DNA from: Symbiodinium natans
Taxonomy: Eukaryota > Sar > Dinophyceae > Suessiales > Symbiodiniaceae
Length of the DNA stretch: 64,000 nucleotides
Assembly: GCA_905221605.1 (NCBI GenBank)
Contig: CAJNDS010002842.1
Coordinates: 198,580 to 262,579 of the forward strand
Reading direction: 5' to 3'
Shown: one piece after another, positions 1 through 9,520 of the stretch
How positions within the stretch are numbered: the stretch's first letter is position 1
Layout of the letters: each line of letters starts with the position of its first letter
Made by a program: the position numbers and the translations under genes
The notes under the pieces: generated by a model
Database searches by the model: none
What the model saw: the letters and a program-made list of their open reading frames with translations, nothing else
Told to the model about the DNA's origin: nothing

Positions 1-483
1 GGTTTAGGGTATAGGGCTTGGGCCCATTCTGCATTCTTAAGCAGATGAGGGTTTACGAAAATAAGGGAACCTCATTTAAAGTAGACCTCCAAAGAGTAAT
101 TCCCTTAGAATAAGGACCCCAAGAAGGCACCCTTATTATCGAAAACCCCAGATGGTTCTTGAGGCTCAGAATGACAATGACAGTAGCGTCAACAACAAGG
201 AGCAGAATCACAGTAGTGGCCTAAAGCTAGACTACTGTTTCTTACGAACCCAAAAAAAACAATACTCCTTATCTTGCCCTTAGGAGGAGGATATATATAC
301 ATATAGACATATATGTATGTATATATATACATATATATTTCTTTTTTTTTGGGGGGGGGTTCTTGAGCAAGATTTGCTTACAACCCCCACCCAAACGAAG
401 AAGACAAAGAAGAAGAATCCCTCCAAAAGAAGAATATTTTGTTTTTTTGGGGGGTTCTTAAAGCAAATAGTGGCAGAGCCAAG

Positions 484-526
484 GCCATGGAGCGACAGCG
501 AGCTGCACTCAGAGACCAGGAGTTGC
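484..526 (+). CDS. Candidate upstream coiled-coil exon
   Basis: Reads AMERQRAALRDQEL with an AG acceptor at 482-483 and a GA donor at 527-528 (a GT donor at 534-535 is the alternative). With the GA donor it joins in phase to the exon at 1520 to give a continuous charged helix. It may belong to the N-terminal region of the channel gene, which is an inference from strand and phase only. Confidence 0.4.
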
Positions 527-550
527 GAGCAAGGTGTTTCGGGTTCTGGA

Positions 551-610
551 TTTAGGGTTTAGGGTTTAGGATTTAGGGTTTAGGGTTTAGGGTTTAGGGT
601 TTAGGGCTGA
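551..610 (+). repeat. TTTAGGG array
   Basis: About eight heptamers with small variants, directly after the candidate exon 484-526. Confidence 0.9.
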
Positions 611-1375
611 GGGTTAGGATTTAGGGTTAAGTGTTTAGGGCCATGGAGAAATCAGACCGAAGCCCTCACACCGCCTAGTAAAAGTCCTTCAGGGTCTAGA
701 GAGCTCATAGGGTGAGGTTTCTGGGCTTCAGGGTGGGGAGCTGAGGGCATGGCGCATGGTTGTTTTTGGTCTTGTTTTTCTCAGTTCTGGGGCCTGGGGG
801 GCGTGAACTTCGCAGCTTGAAGTCCCTACGCGTTATCCCCCTGGTTCTTAGCAGGGAATGAAGGAGTTTTTGGTACCCTACACAATCCTGGAAAGGGAGA
901 TATAGGGGATAGAGAAGGTACCTCATTCCCTCATTCCCAACTAAGAAGCAGCGCGTTCTCAGGGGGGGGGGGGGGATCCTCTCATGCCCCACACTACCTA
1001 CCCCCCCCCCCCTCACCCCAAATAAGGCTTCAACGAAAAATGCTGTGGGCCTTATTTGGGGTTTAGGGTTCAGGGTTTAGGGTTCAGGGTTTTCGGGTTT
1101 AGGGTTTAGGGTTTAGGGTTTAGGGCAGGTTGGTGTCAGGTTTAGGGTTCAAGCGGGTGAGATGCTTTGCTTCAGGGGGGGACGCAGCTCGGGACGTGCT
1201 GAAACCTAAGCCCTAAACACTAAACCCTGTACTATACTAGAAGCCTATAAACCCCATGAACCGTTTTAAGCCGTGTAACCCCTATGAAGCCCAAAAACCG
1301 TATAAACCCCAAAAAGCCCTCCAAACCCCATAAACCCGGTAAACCCCATAAACCGCATAAACCCTGCAAACCCCC

Positions 1376-1515
1376 CAACCCTAAACCCCAAACCTTAAGC
1401 CCTAAACCGAACCCTAAACCCCAAACCCAAACCCCTAAACCCTAAACCCCAAACCCTAAACCCTAACCCCCAAACCCTAAACCCTAAACCCCAAACCCTA
1501 AACCCTAAGCCCTAT
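1376..1515 (-). repeat. CCCTAAA array, degenerate
   Basis: Telomere-like heptamers on the minus strand with CCCCAAA and ACCCTAAG variants; ends just before exon 1520. Confidence 0.9.
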
Positions 1516-1519
1516 CCAG

Positions 1520-1604
1520 GCTTGGAGATGCAAGCGCACCTCCGCTCAGCGGAGAAGTACAGCGTGGAGGCCAGCCGAGCTCCGGGGGGAGGGGGCGGTT
1601 CATG
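1520..1604 (+). CDS. Candidate upstream helical exon with consensus donor
   Basis: After a CCAG acceptor the frame reads LEMQAHLRSAEKYSVEASRA followed by a glycine run, and it ends at a strong donor ATG|GTAAGG. It lies between CCCTAAA (1376-1515) and TTTAGGG (1620-1735) arrays. Amphipathic and charged; no family recognised. Confidence 0.45.
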
Positions 1605-1619
1605 GTAAGGTTCTCTTGT

Positions 1620-2150
1620 TGGGTTTAGGGTTTAGGAATTAGGGTTTAGGGTTTAGGGTTTATAGGGTTTAGGGTTTAGGGTTTATAGGGTTTAGGGTTT
1701 ATAGGGTTCAGGGTTTATAGGGCTTGGGGTTTAGGGTTTGGGTGATTTGGCGTCGATGTCTGGGGCTCTGGCGCTGCAGGGCTCCCTAAACCCTAAAGCC
1801 TCAACCCTAAACCCCAAGCCCCAAACCCCAAACCCTAAACCCTAAACCCTAAACCCTAAACCCTAAACCCTAAACCCTAAACCCTAAACCCTAAACCCTA
1901 AACCCTAAACCCTAAACCCTAAACCCTAACCCTAAACCCTAAAAAACTAAAGACAGCAGGAGAAACCGATGCAAGTGCGGTGCGCTTTCTCCGCGCAAGC
2001 ACGTGGGGGCCCCGCCCCGCCCAGGGGTTCAGAGTTTGGGGCCCAAGTTTAGGGTTTAGGGTTTAGGGTTTAGGGTTTAGGGTTTAGGGTTTAGGGTTTT
2101 GGGGTTTGGGGTTTAGGGTTTAGGGTTCAGGGTTTAGGGTTTGGGGTTGA
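1620..2150. repeat. Alternating telomere-like arrays
   Basis: TTTAGGG with TTTATAGGG variants (1620-1735), CCCTAAA (1780-1945), then TTTAGGG (2048-2150). Orientation flips twice in 500 bp. Confidence 0.9.
1957..2002 (+). CDS. Possible small exon, frame uncertain
   Basis: A unique GC-rich segment after GACAG with a GT or GC donor near 1999-2003. Two frames are open (one reads QEKPMQVRCAFSAQ), so both the exon status and the frame are uncertain. Confidence 0.2.
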
Positions 2151-3059
2151 GGGCGAACATGGCGTGTTCCTGAAATTAGGGGCCCGTATGTCGGGGGAAC
2201 CTCCATAGGAGCCGTCCCCTCTGCCGAAATTATTGTCGGTGTAGGGTTGATGTCTTAGGGTTCAGGGTTTAGGGCTGCGGGTTGAGCTTAGGGGCTTTGG
2301 ACCTCAAATAAGACTCACCTGCCCATGCAAAGTCTTCGAGACACAGCATTGATAGATTCCCCTACCCTGAAACGGGGGCTTGCGATATTAGGGGTACCTT
2401 ATTGGGGTCCTTGGGTACCTCATTGGGGGGTCCTAATTCTGGGGATCCTACTAAGTTACTATTGAGACGATCTGATTCATTATGGAACCCTGAGGTGGTA
2501 GCTTCGTGTACGCTCCTCAACGAAGAACCAAGTAGTGGGGAATTCGGTCCTTCGGCCTAATAGCCCGCTCCCCCGTCCTGCAAACCCTTTAGATTCTATA
2601 GGTCCCCCTATAGGTCCCCCTACAACGCCCTTTAAGGGGTTCTATAGGAAACCTCCTAGATTCTTCATAATTCACGTTTCTTAACAAGAGCCCCGGGAGT
2701 AGGATGCACGGATGTTCCGTTTGTGAGGACTCTCTCGCTTTAGCTACTATTGCGCTTGAGAACTCCCCAAAAAACTGAAAACATTCCTGCTTCTGCGGGC
2801 AATATAGGGAGTATTATCGTATATTTTGGGACCCTAAACCCTACATGCAAATAGTGGTTAGGGGTTGGGCTCTGACGTCTTGAGCTTTAGGATTTCGGTC
2901 TGGGGGTGCCTATTACCCCCCAGAATCCCTACGAAGCCCCACATAACTCTCGACCCGTCTACCCTACATTGTAAACCCCTAAACCCTGAACCCAAGACCT
3001 TGGGGCCATACACCCTTAACCCCAACCCCCAAACCCTAAGCCCGAAACCCCAACCCCCA
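2151..3059. other. Non-coding segment, no gene recognised
   Basis: Unique sequence with short direct phrases (TATAGGTCCCCC twice at about 2599). The complementary open frames at 2858-3074 lie in TTTAGGG-derived sequence and are not genes. Confidence 0.4.
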
Positions 3060-3480
3060 AACCCCAAACCCTAAACCCTAAACCCTAAACCCTAAACCCT
3101 AAACCCTAAACCCTAAACTCCACTGCGGCTCTGGCTCCCGAAGGGTACGGAACATAGGCCGGGGCATGGGCCCAAACGCGGCTGAAGAGGCCCTGGAGTC
3201 CCAAAGGTTTAGGTCTTTCAGGGCGGCTGTTTAGGGTTTAGGGTTTAGGGTTTAGGGTTTAGGGTTTAGGGTTTAGGGTTTAGGGCAACTTAAGTGCTTT
3301 TCAGGGTGTTTTTTTTGGTGTCTTGCGTTTCGGGTTTAGGGCTTTCAGGGTTTAGGGTTTAGGGTTTAGGGTTTAGGGTTAGGGTTTAGGGTTTAGGGTT
3401 TAGTGTTTAGTGTTTAGGGTTTAGGGTTTAGTGTTTAGGGTTTAGGGTTTAGGGTTTAGGGTTTAGGGTTTAGGGCTTTT
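3060..3480. repeat. Telomere-like arrays around candidate exon 3158-3206
   Basis: CCCTAAA at 3060-3117; TTTAGGG at 3225-3285 and 3347-3480 with TTTAGTG variants. Confidence 0.9.
3158..3206 (+). CDS. Candidate exon whose donor is a telomere heptamer
   Basis: Reads RGMGPNAAEEALESQ after an ATAG|G acceptor and ends at CAAAG|GTTTAGG, so the donor GT lies in telomere-like sequence. Flanked by a CCCTAAA array (3060-3117) and TTTAGGG arrays (from 3225). Function unknown. Confidence 0.4.
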
Positions 3481-3936
3481 AGGGTTTAGGGCTTGCAGGG
3501 CGTTGAGAGTTTGCGGCTTTTAGGGCTTCGAGGGCTTCGAGGGTTTTTGGGGCTGTGAGGGCCGTTAGGATAGGGGTTTTGTGGTCTTGTGGATTTCATT
3601 AAGGGGAATAGAATCTAGGGCTATTAAGGCTTTTTGGGTTTGGGGAGACTAGAACTGTAGTAGGCGATGAAGTAACCCTTCATCTTAACTGGTTAAGCTT
3701 GACTTTCCCAAGGAACTCAGCCGGGCAAGCTTTGCTTGGATAAACCCAAACACCGAGCCATACTGCCAGCCTAAGCAGTTCGGTGTCAGAGTGTTTCATC
3801 GGAGTTGTCAGGGGTTTGGGGGCGAGGTTGGAGTTTCTTAGGTGAGTTTCGAATTAACGTATCTTATTTTGCTTTTCTTTGAGGTTTAAGAGTTTTCTCT
3901 GTTTTTTTCGGACTGCTCCCCTGTCTCTCCTTGCAG

Positions 3937-4000
3937 CCGCTGCGTTGTCAGGGGCCTCGACGGTGTACGCCGGGGCGGCCGCCTGGCTCTTACCAGCAAG
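3937..4000 (+). CDS. Candidate exon with strong polypyrimidine tract
   Basis: Preceded by a classic CT-rich tract and TTGCAG acceptor; ends near AGCAAG|GA or CCA|GC. All three frames are open (one reads RCVVRGLDGVRRGGRLALTS, another AALSGASTVYAGAAAWLLPA), so the product is undetermined. It sits just upstream of the TG microsatellite that hosts the retroelement. Confidence 0.4.
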
Positions 4001-4034
4001 GAAAACAAACAGAGTGGCCCTAATATGGTGTTAG

Positions 4035-4190
4035 TGTGTGTGTGTGTGTTTTTTGAAAAGTGAGTGTGTGTGTGTGTGTGCGCGTTGTATGTGCGTGCGT
4101 GGGTGGGTGGGTGCGTGGATGGGTGCGTGGATGGGTGCGTGGATGGGTGCGTGCGTGCGTGGGTGGGCGGGTGGGTGGGTGGATGTGTGT
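4035..4190 (+). repeat. TG/GGGTGCGTGGAT microsatellite
   Basis: (TG)n followed by GGATGGGTGCGT repeats. Overlapping frames here are low-complexity artefacts. Confidence 0.9.
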
Positions 4191-4550
4191 GTGTGGGGAA
4201 TCCCTGTTACCAAGGTTGAAGTGCCAAGAGCTAGCATCCAGTTTAGACCAGATTTGAACGCTTAGGTGCGCGGTCAACCGCACCACAAGTTCGCAGTTCG
4301 TTGTTTGCAGTTTGCAGTTGCACCGAGCTGTTTGAGCAGGGGGACTGGGCACTCTGTGACTGACCCAGTCTAGGCGTGCCTGCAGTTTGTCGAAGCATTG
4401 CTTCAACAGGGTTTGTTTGCCATGCTGTTTAGGTTGCTGTACAAGTCCTTGTTTCGTATTGTATCTAGAGTACACTCATGTGAGGGTTCATGCAGGCTCT
4501 GCATTTGAAATCTTCACCTCTCAGACAATCGTGAGAAGAGGGAGGATTGC

Positions 4551-4713
4551 ACGAGTGTGTGTGTGTGTGTGTTCTTTGTGTGTGTGCGCGCGCTTAGTGT
4601 GTGTGTGTGTGTGTGTGTGTGCTTTGTGTGTGTGTGTGCTTTTGTGTGCATTTTTTGTTTGTGTGTTTTGTGTGTCTAACACAGTCAGTGTATGCGTGTG
4701 TGTGTGTGTGTGT
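4551..4713 (+). repeat. (TG)n tract, left target flank of the retroelement
   Basis: Imperfect TG dinucleotide tract ending exactly at the left pseudo-LTR. Confidence 0.9.
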
Positions 4714-4988
4714 GGACCATCTGTATCTAAGATGTGAAGTTATGGCTGAACACTCATTGATCCTCCTGAAAGCTGTGCATTGATTCGTCGCACTGAAGTG
4801 ATCTGATTTATCTGATTCCCCAAAAGAAAGCCGAGATGTTATGTCAAGCAGGGGGGTGCTGGAGAGATTTGCAGTCAGCACCCAATGAAGACGCTGCATA
4901 TCTCTTGTGATACCATTGCAGACGTGCAATGGCGTACCTGCGAACTTCGAGGAATTTTCCCAACCAGCTTCGACTGGGTATGTGTGTG
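4714..4988 (+). repeat. Left pseudo-LTR (275 bp)
   Basis: Direct repeat identical to 11731-12005 by eye, with no indel (constant offset of 7017). Starts GGACCATCTG after (TG)n and ends in a small hairpin (CCAG-CTTCGA-CTGG) followed by GGTATGTGTGTG. Confidence 0.95.
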
Positions 4989-5157
4989 ATTCCCGACAGT
5001 AATTCTGCCAAAGCGCTGTCGGACTCACGGCCTGCGTGAGAGAATTCAAGCTCTGAATGCATGCTGAAGCAGATTTCCAGGGCTCAAGACCTCCCAGATA
5101 CGAAAAGACCTTCAGCCTCAGACCATCCTCTAGAGTTTTGACATATGACGTACCCAA
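4989..5157 (-). CDS. F-box-like open frame, antisense in the retroelement
   Basis: Reading leftwards from 5157, the frame starts MGTSYVKTLEDGLRLKVFSY and continues L-x-x-L-x-x-W...L-x-x-L...A-L-W-Q-N-Y-C. This resembles an F-box (L-x-x-x-V-F-x-Y-L at the start, L-W at the end). F-boxes recruit substrates to SCF ubiquitin ligases. The frame then runs into the pseudo-LTR. It may be a captured host exon or chance; there is no second domain. Confidence 0.3.
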
Positions 5158-5357
5158 TTTGAAGATGATGTCATCACATTGAGATTAGTCGAACAGCTTA
5201 CATGACTTTATCTTGAGCGTCCTTCTGAATGCACCCTGAGTCGCAGGACGACATTGAACGACATCACATCCCTCTGAATACAACCTAAGTCACTGGACGG
5301 TATACTGTAATATCATGCCGTGAGTTCACCCAAGTTAGTACGTACACATTTGCAGCA
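5158..5357 (+). other. Retroelement 5' leader
   Basis: Non-coding; carries two diverged copies of CTGAATnCACCCTGAGTC (about 5226 and 5276) that echo the 3' untranslated region. No promoter motif recognised. Confidence 0.35.
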
Positions 5358-6690
5358 ATGGACCGTCGTTTACACATTCATGTGCACCTATCTGGACGAC
5401 ATCGATCCAGAAGCAGGCACCGCAGAAGAGACTGCGCAAGACATCGTACAAGAAGACGCAGAACTTCGTCATCCAGTAGCTCCAGTTCTAGCCCTAAACG
5501 AACGGCCAATGTTCTTGATGCATTCTCAATGGGTATGCGGTGTGCCGGTATGCCTCCTGGTACTTGGAACCGCCCGGGCACTTGGAACAATCCTATGGCA
5601 AGCAGTTCTTCAGTTCTTCGTCGTATCCTGTCAGACAAGAATACCCAATTAACATGGTACCTGGCAGATTTCCCAATAGTCTCGCTGCGATACAAGACAA
5701 TCCTCCGGCACCCGTACGACCATCAGTACCTTTGAGTACGCAAAGGCCGACGCTGACGTCAGATTTTTCCCACCCAGATGCTTTTAGCATAGTGCAACTG
5801 GTGCAAAATCGTATTCCTTTTCCTGGAGATACCTCAGCAATAGGCCAGTACACGGACATGTTCTATGAGATCAACCAAGCACAACAATGGCCTGTAGAGC
5901 GTCCTGCACCTTTGATGGGCACGATTCCTACCAAGCCGACGTCATCCATTTGGGTTTCTGTTCCTTTCGACCAGGTTAAGACCATTGTCCTGCGCAGAAA
6001 GTGGATTGAGCCGCTTTATCGACTGGTCAACGACGTTACGTTGGAGAATTTCAGAGTTCAGCGGGTCTGTCTCTTTCATCTGTTGCAACAAAACGGCCCG
6101 ATTACCAAGATGAATCAGCAGACTTTGGCAGTGTTCCTCAACGCAGTCATTGTCAATAGATTGCAGATCTCCGACTTTGTAGATCATGCTCGATGCTTTC
6201 ATGTGAATGGTGTCAACATGTGGTTCCTGAGAACAAAGAATTTTCCAGGCCCGCTAGAAGAAGCATTGACTGGTCACAATTATGCCTGGTGCCATGTTTG
6301 CGGATTGGATACCGTTCTAGGTGTTCTTCGTTGCGGTGTGGTACTCCCCACCACTAGTGATGGCATACAGCTGGATCCTAACCTGCCTTTGACTGGTTTC
6401 TTTGGCCGTGGGCAATAATGCGATGGCGACCCTTGGCAATGTGCAACTCAACTAGCAATCAAATGTCATGCTCATCCCAAAAACGCCTATGGGATTTCAG
6501 TTGATGGGATTTTGAGAGGGAACCACGTGCTTCCCGATAGATCCAGTACCTGGCTTGAGGAATTCATTTGCACCAGGTCCGGCATCGTTAAATCCAAATC
6601 AACAGATCGTCGATGGTGTTTCAGATGCGACTTAGCGTCCATCCAGTTCATTTGTCTCACCCACAAAGCAGATGACAGCAGCTCGATGTG
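5358..6690 (+). pseudogene. Retroelement ORF1, RS-rich N-terminus, broken
   Basis: The N-terminal part (from ATG 5358) has an Arg/Ser-rich stretch and a run of nine Ser, like RS domains. It then changes frame near 5600-5625: the downstream frame (about 5600-6418) reads ...FPNSLAAIQDNPPAP... and ends GFFGRGQ at TAA 6416-6418. The same frame stays open after this stop for about 90 codons (CDGDPWQCATQLAIKCHAHP... to TGA near 6690) with matching character, so TAA looks like a premature stop. The W-C-H-x-x-G-L-D-T-V-L...G pattern near 6290-6340 faintly recalls ADP-ribosyltransferase folds, but I cannot support a function. Probably a nucleic-acid-binding accessory protein. Confidence 0.5.
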
Positions 6691-7182
6691 AAATTGACCT
6701 GTTCACCATATCTGCTTCTGCACTCACCGACAGTGACTAATTCTATGTAGTGCTTACAAATTTCGTTCTACGTTTAGGCCTCTTCTTATTCGGTTTACAT
6801 TTAGACCCCGCCACGCGCTCTACCGTGGAAGAGAATGATGAAGTCACTGAAGGCAGCAAAGAAGACATGTAGCATCAACTTATTGAAGAGTCTCATAGCA
6901 AGCTTCTATTCCCAAAAGCTAGGCGACGTTCTGCAAGGGCCCCATGTTTTTCCAGCAAGAACCGACTGAGCAGAAGTCCTCGATCAAAGCACCTCCACAG
7001 TCTAGTTCGAGGAGCAGTTCTCATCCTCACAAAACAACAGCACCTGCCCCAAAGCAAGTGACTAGGCCTCCATGTCTCACCCCTTCTGCTGCAACAGTAA
7101 AGCGTCGCCGCGCGCTAGATCCTCAGAAAACCAGTTGTAGAGCGGCTGAAGGTTGAGACTCCTTCTTGTGTAAACAGCAAAG
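6691..7182 (+). pseudogene. Decayed ORF1 3' part
   Basis: Short frames rich in Ser, Arg, Lys and Pro (for example 6944-7156, starting MFFQQEPTEQKSSIK and containing VKRRRA) suggest a degraded basic C-terminal tail of ORF1. No conserved domain is visible. Confidence 0.25.
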
Positions 7183-7218
7183 GAAAGAAAACGATGCGCG
7201 CCCGCATCGTTTTCTTTC
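7183..7218. other. Perfect 16-bp stem hairpin between ORF1 and ORF2
   Basis: The arm GAAAGAAAACGATGCG (7183-7198) and its exact complement (7203-7218) surround the loop CGCC. It lies in the gap between the two ORFs, where an RNA-processing, translational or packaging role is possible but unproven. Confidence 0.8.
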
Positions 7219-7376
7219 TTTTGTTGCTTCTGTTATGGCTTGTGGTGACCGTCATAGAGTCATAGACCCCGGGAGTACCGAACTTTCACCTCCGTGTGTT
7301 TTGATATCTAAATAGCAGCCATGCGCACTCTTGAAGCAGTTTGGTTCCAGCCGCATTTTTCCAGCCTAGCCTCATC

Positions 7377-8498
7377 ATGTCGTGGAAATCTTGGGACCAA
7401 TGGCAGCCTTCTCGAGATTGGGATCGTTCGCAATGGCAATCAGGGGGTTGGAACATGCAAGATAGTTCGTGGAGTTCGACCCCAACTAAGTCCAATGTCC
7501 ATCGTGAGCCTGGTCGAGACTTCAGTTCCCCTACAGGCTTCCCAGTGATTCATGGGCTACCTGATGACTTCAAGAGTACCAAAACTCATCTTGACAGTCG
7601 GGAAGTGTATGGTAAGACCATGTTACGCCGAATTGCTCCAACATCTTGGTCTACCAAATACCAGTTGGCCGGAAAAGAGATGGACAGCATTCGACTTGTA
7701 GATCTGCTTTGGCGAGGTTGGAACAACTATCACTTGAGAGCGCTTTCGCATGGCCAGTATGTTTCACTCGTTGTTGCGCGAAAGGTCAACGAACGTGTTT
7801 TTTCGTCTAGCATTCTCACCCATTTGCGAGAGAATAAGTGGGACATAGATGAGTTGTCCACTCAGTTTGCTCGTTTGCACCCTGAAGCTTGCCCCAATGC
7901 TTCCTCAAACTCTGATGAGCACAAAGCCATCAAGGCCCAAGCGTTAGCCAAGTTTCTTGTGCAGCAGCTCCAACAATTTGTTGTCTCTTCAAACAGTCAG
8001 CCCAGCGATCTTCAGAAGATTGCCCAACTGGAAGAACAGCTCCAGATGGAGAAAGCTAAGAACGCCAAGCGAGGTTTGGAAGAGCCCGAACCATCTCCTT
8101 CCGAGAAGCGTGTCCGTTTGAAGCAGAAGACCGCTTTGCCAATTGTTTCTTCGTCAGCTCCACAATTTGATCCTGCAGTCATTGCTCGACAAGCTGTTGA
8201 CCCTTCCAACATCCCCAAAGATCGTGTTTTTGCCCAGGCCAGCCTTTCCTCAGTTACCAAGACAGCCATTGAAAAATGGCTCAAGAGCCTCAAAGGCAAA
8301 GACAAAGGCAAGGCCGAACAGTTGGATGCCGCGATTTCGTTTGCAGACAAGATCAGCAACACGATTGATGCTGCTACGTTTCAAGCACTTCGTGACAAGT
8401 GTGCTCAGTTGGGACTGCCTGTCAGTCTCGCTGTAAAGATCAAAGCGCCTGAGCTCATTCGCATCTTGACAGCTGCGACTTTCGTAGCAGAGATCTGA
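7377..8498 (+). CDS. Retroelement ORF2, gag-like protein (373 aa)
   Basis: Uninterrupted frame. ATG 7377 is preferred over 7341 because it begins MSWKSWDQWQPSRDWDRSQW, a Trp/Asp/Arg/Gln-rich segment of the kind seen in RNA-binding N-termini. A coiled coil follows (LQKIAQLEEQLQMEKAKNAK, around residues 205-225), then a basic patch KRVRLKQK and a Lys-rich helical C-terminus (WLKSLKGKDKGKAEQL). No zinc knuckle. Position upstream of pol and composition suggest a nucleocapsid-like role; this is inference, and no family is recognised. Confidence 0.6.
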   Translation: MSWKSWDQWQPSRDWDRSQWQSGGWNMQDSSWSSTPTKSNVHREPGRDFSSPTGFPVIHGLPDDFKSTKTHLDSREVYGKTMLRRIAPTSWSTKYQLAGKEMDSIRLVDLLWRGWNNYHLRALSHGQYVSLVVARKVNERVFSSSILTHLRENKWDIDELSTQFARLHPEACPNASSNSDEHKAIKAQALAKFLVQQLQQFVVSSNSQPSDLQKIAQLEEQLQMEKAKNAKRGLEEPEPSPSEKRVRLKQKTALPIVSSSAPQFDPAVIARQAVDPSNIPKDRVFAQASLSSVTKTAIEKWLKSLKGKDKGKAEQLDAAISFADKISNTIDAATFQALRDKCAQLGLPVSLAVKIKAPELIRILTAATFVAEI

Positions 8499-8540
8499 CT
8501 AGGCGTCATTTCGTGCCAAGAGTCCTGCGACTGGAACATT

Positions 8541-9520
8541 TTGAGACTTCTCCTTTCGGCCTTAGCCGTTATTCATGCTTGCTGTTTCCATTCTGATGAG
8601 CTTATAGGATTCAGATTTTGTACTCGTGTTCTACAAGTCTTCTTGTGTGCAACGGCACTACATTCGCATCCTGGAGTTTCGTGCACCATTCGCACCTGGA
8701 GAAGAAGGACCAGTCATTTTGTTGGTAAGACCTTGGTACAGATTGCAGACATGATGTCAACTCCATGTTCCACCTACGTAGTGGTTCTACCTGCACTTCA
8801 GCGCAGACAGTGGACAAAAACCGGAAGCCTGCTTGATGCGAAGAAGTTTTATGTGGGATCCACCACTAAAACAGTTCATCAACGACATGATGCTCGTATT
8901 CGCAAGCTCCGACTTCTACAACAAGGACAGTTTACTAACACGGAAATCATGGTTCACTACTTTCACAACCATGCCGACCTGTTTGACACCGTCATCTTGC
9001 CGCTAGGAACATTTCCTGACAAAGTATCTGTTCGGGCTGCTGAATGTAAGTATCTGTTCGGGCTGCTGAATGTACTCTCATACATTCCTGGAAACCTGGC
9101 CTTAACATGCCTTGGGTCGCTAATCTCAACCCAACCTCTTCAACCCGTACGTCGCAGCAGACCTTGTCCAATAGTCAATACAGTTGTCCTGGAAAACGCT
9201 TATGGAGGAAGGCACGCAGACGACTTCGCACATTGGGTAATTATTCTTCGTTGTTATTCCAGTCAGGCTCTCTGTCCTCAAGAGAATTGGGCCCTTTTGG
9301 TCAAATTAGCCCACGGAGGTATGTCAGCGTTCAACACGGAACGAAGATTGAGAAGCTCCGAGTTTCACGCCGCTCACCTGTATGCCCTGTACCGTATGTG
9401 CAATCTATTGGATGATCCCCCTCGCACTGCTGTAAAAGCTACCCTACACAGTTGCCTCACTTTTCGCAATCTAGCTGTCCCAAAGTTTGGCAAACCCCTC
9501 ACGATCCCCATGCTTGCCAA
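8541..9520 (+). pseudogene. GIY-YIG-type endonuclease and linker of retroelement pol, frameshifted
   Basis: The open frame has no proper ATG near its start. It contains TYVVVLP followed by FYVGSTTKTVHQRHDARIRK (8847 on), the Y-I-G-like motif with downstream Arg and His, and Glu at 9041-9043 within VRAAE. These are the usual catalytic positions of GIY-YIG nucleases, which nick DNA to prime reverse transcription. A 26-bp tandem duplication (9022-9047/9048-9073) shifts the frame; removing it restores an ending of the L-N-M-P-W type in another frame. A second shift near 9150-9240 returns to a frame reading QENWALLVKLAHGGMSAFN, and a third near 9520 leads into the RT. Confidence 0.65.

Noticed and set aside
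2858-3074. Two complementary 69-codon frames
   Set aside because: Overlapping antisense frames in telomere-derived sequence.
4205-4300. tRNA-like B-box GTTCAAATC on the minus strand
   Set aside because: Body too short and stems do not form.
4594-5062. Minus-strand frames across the left pseudo-LTR, repeated at 11686-12289
   Set aside because: The same repeat translated twice with TG-repeat tails (HTHTHT); only the part beyond the pseudo-LTR (4989-5157) shows an F-box-like pattern.
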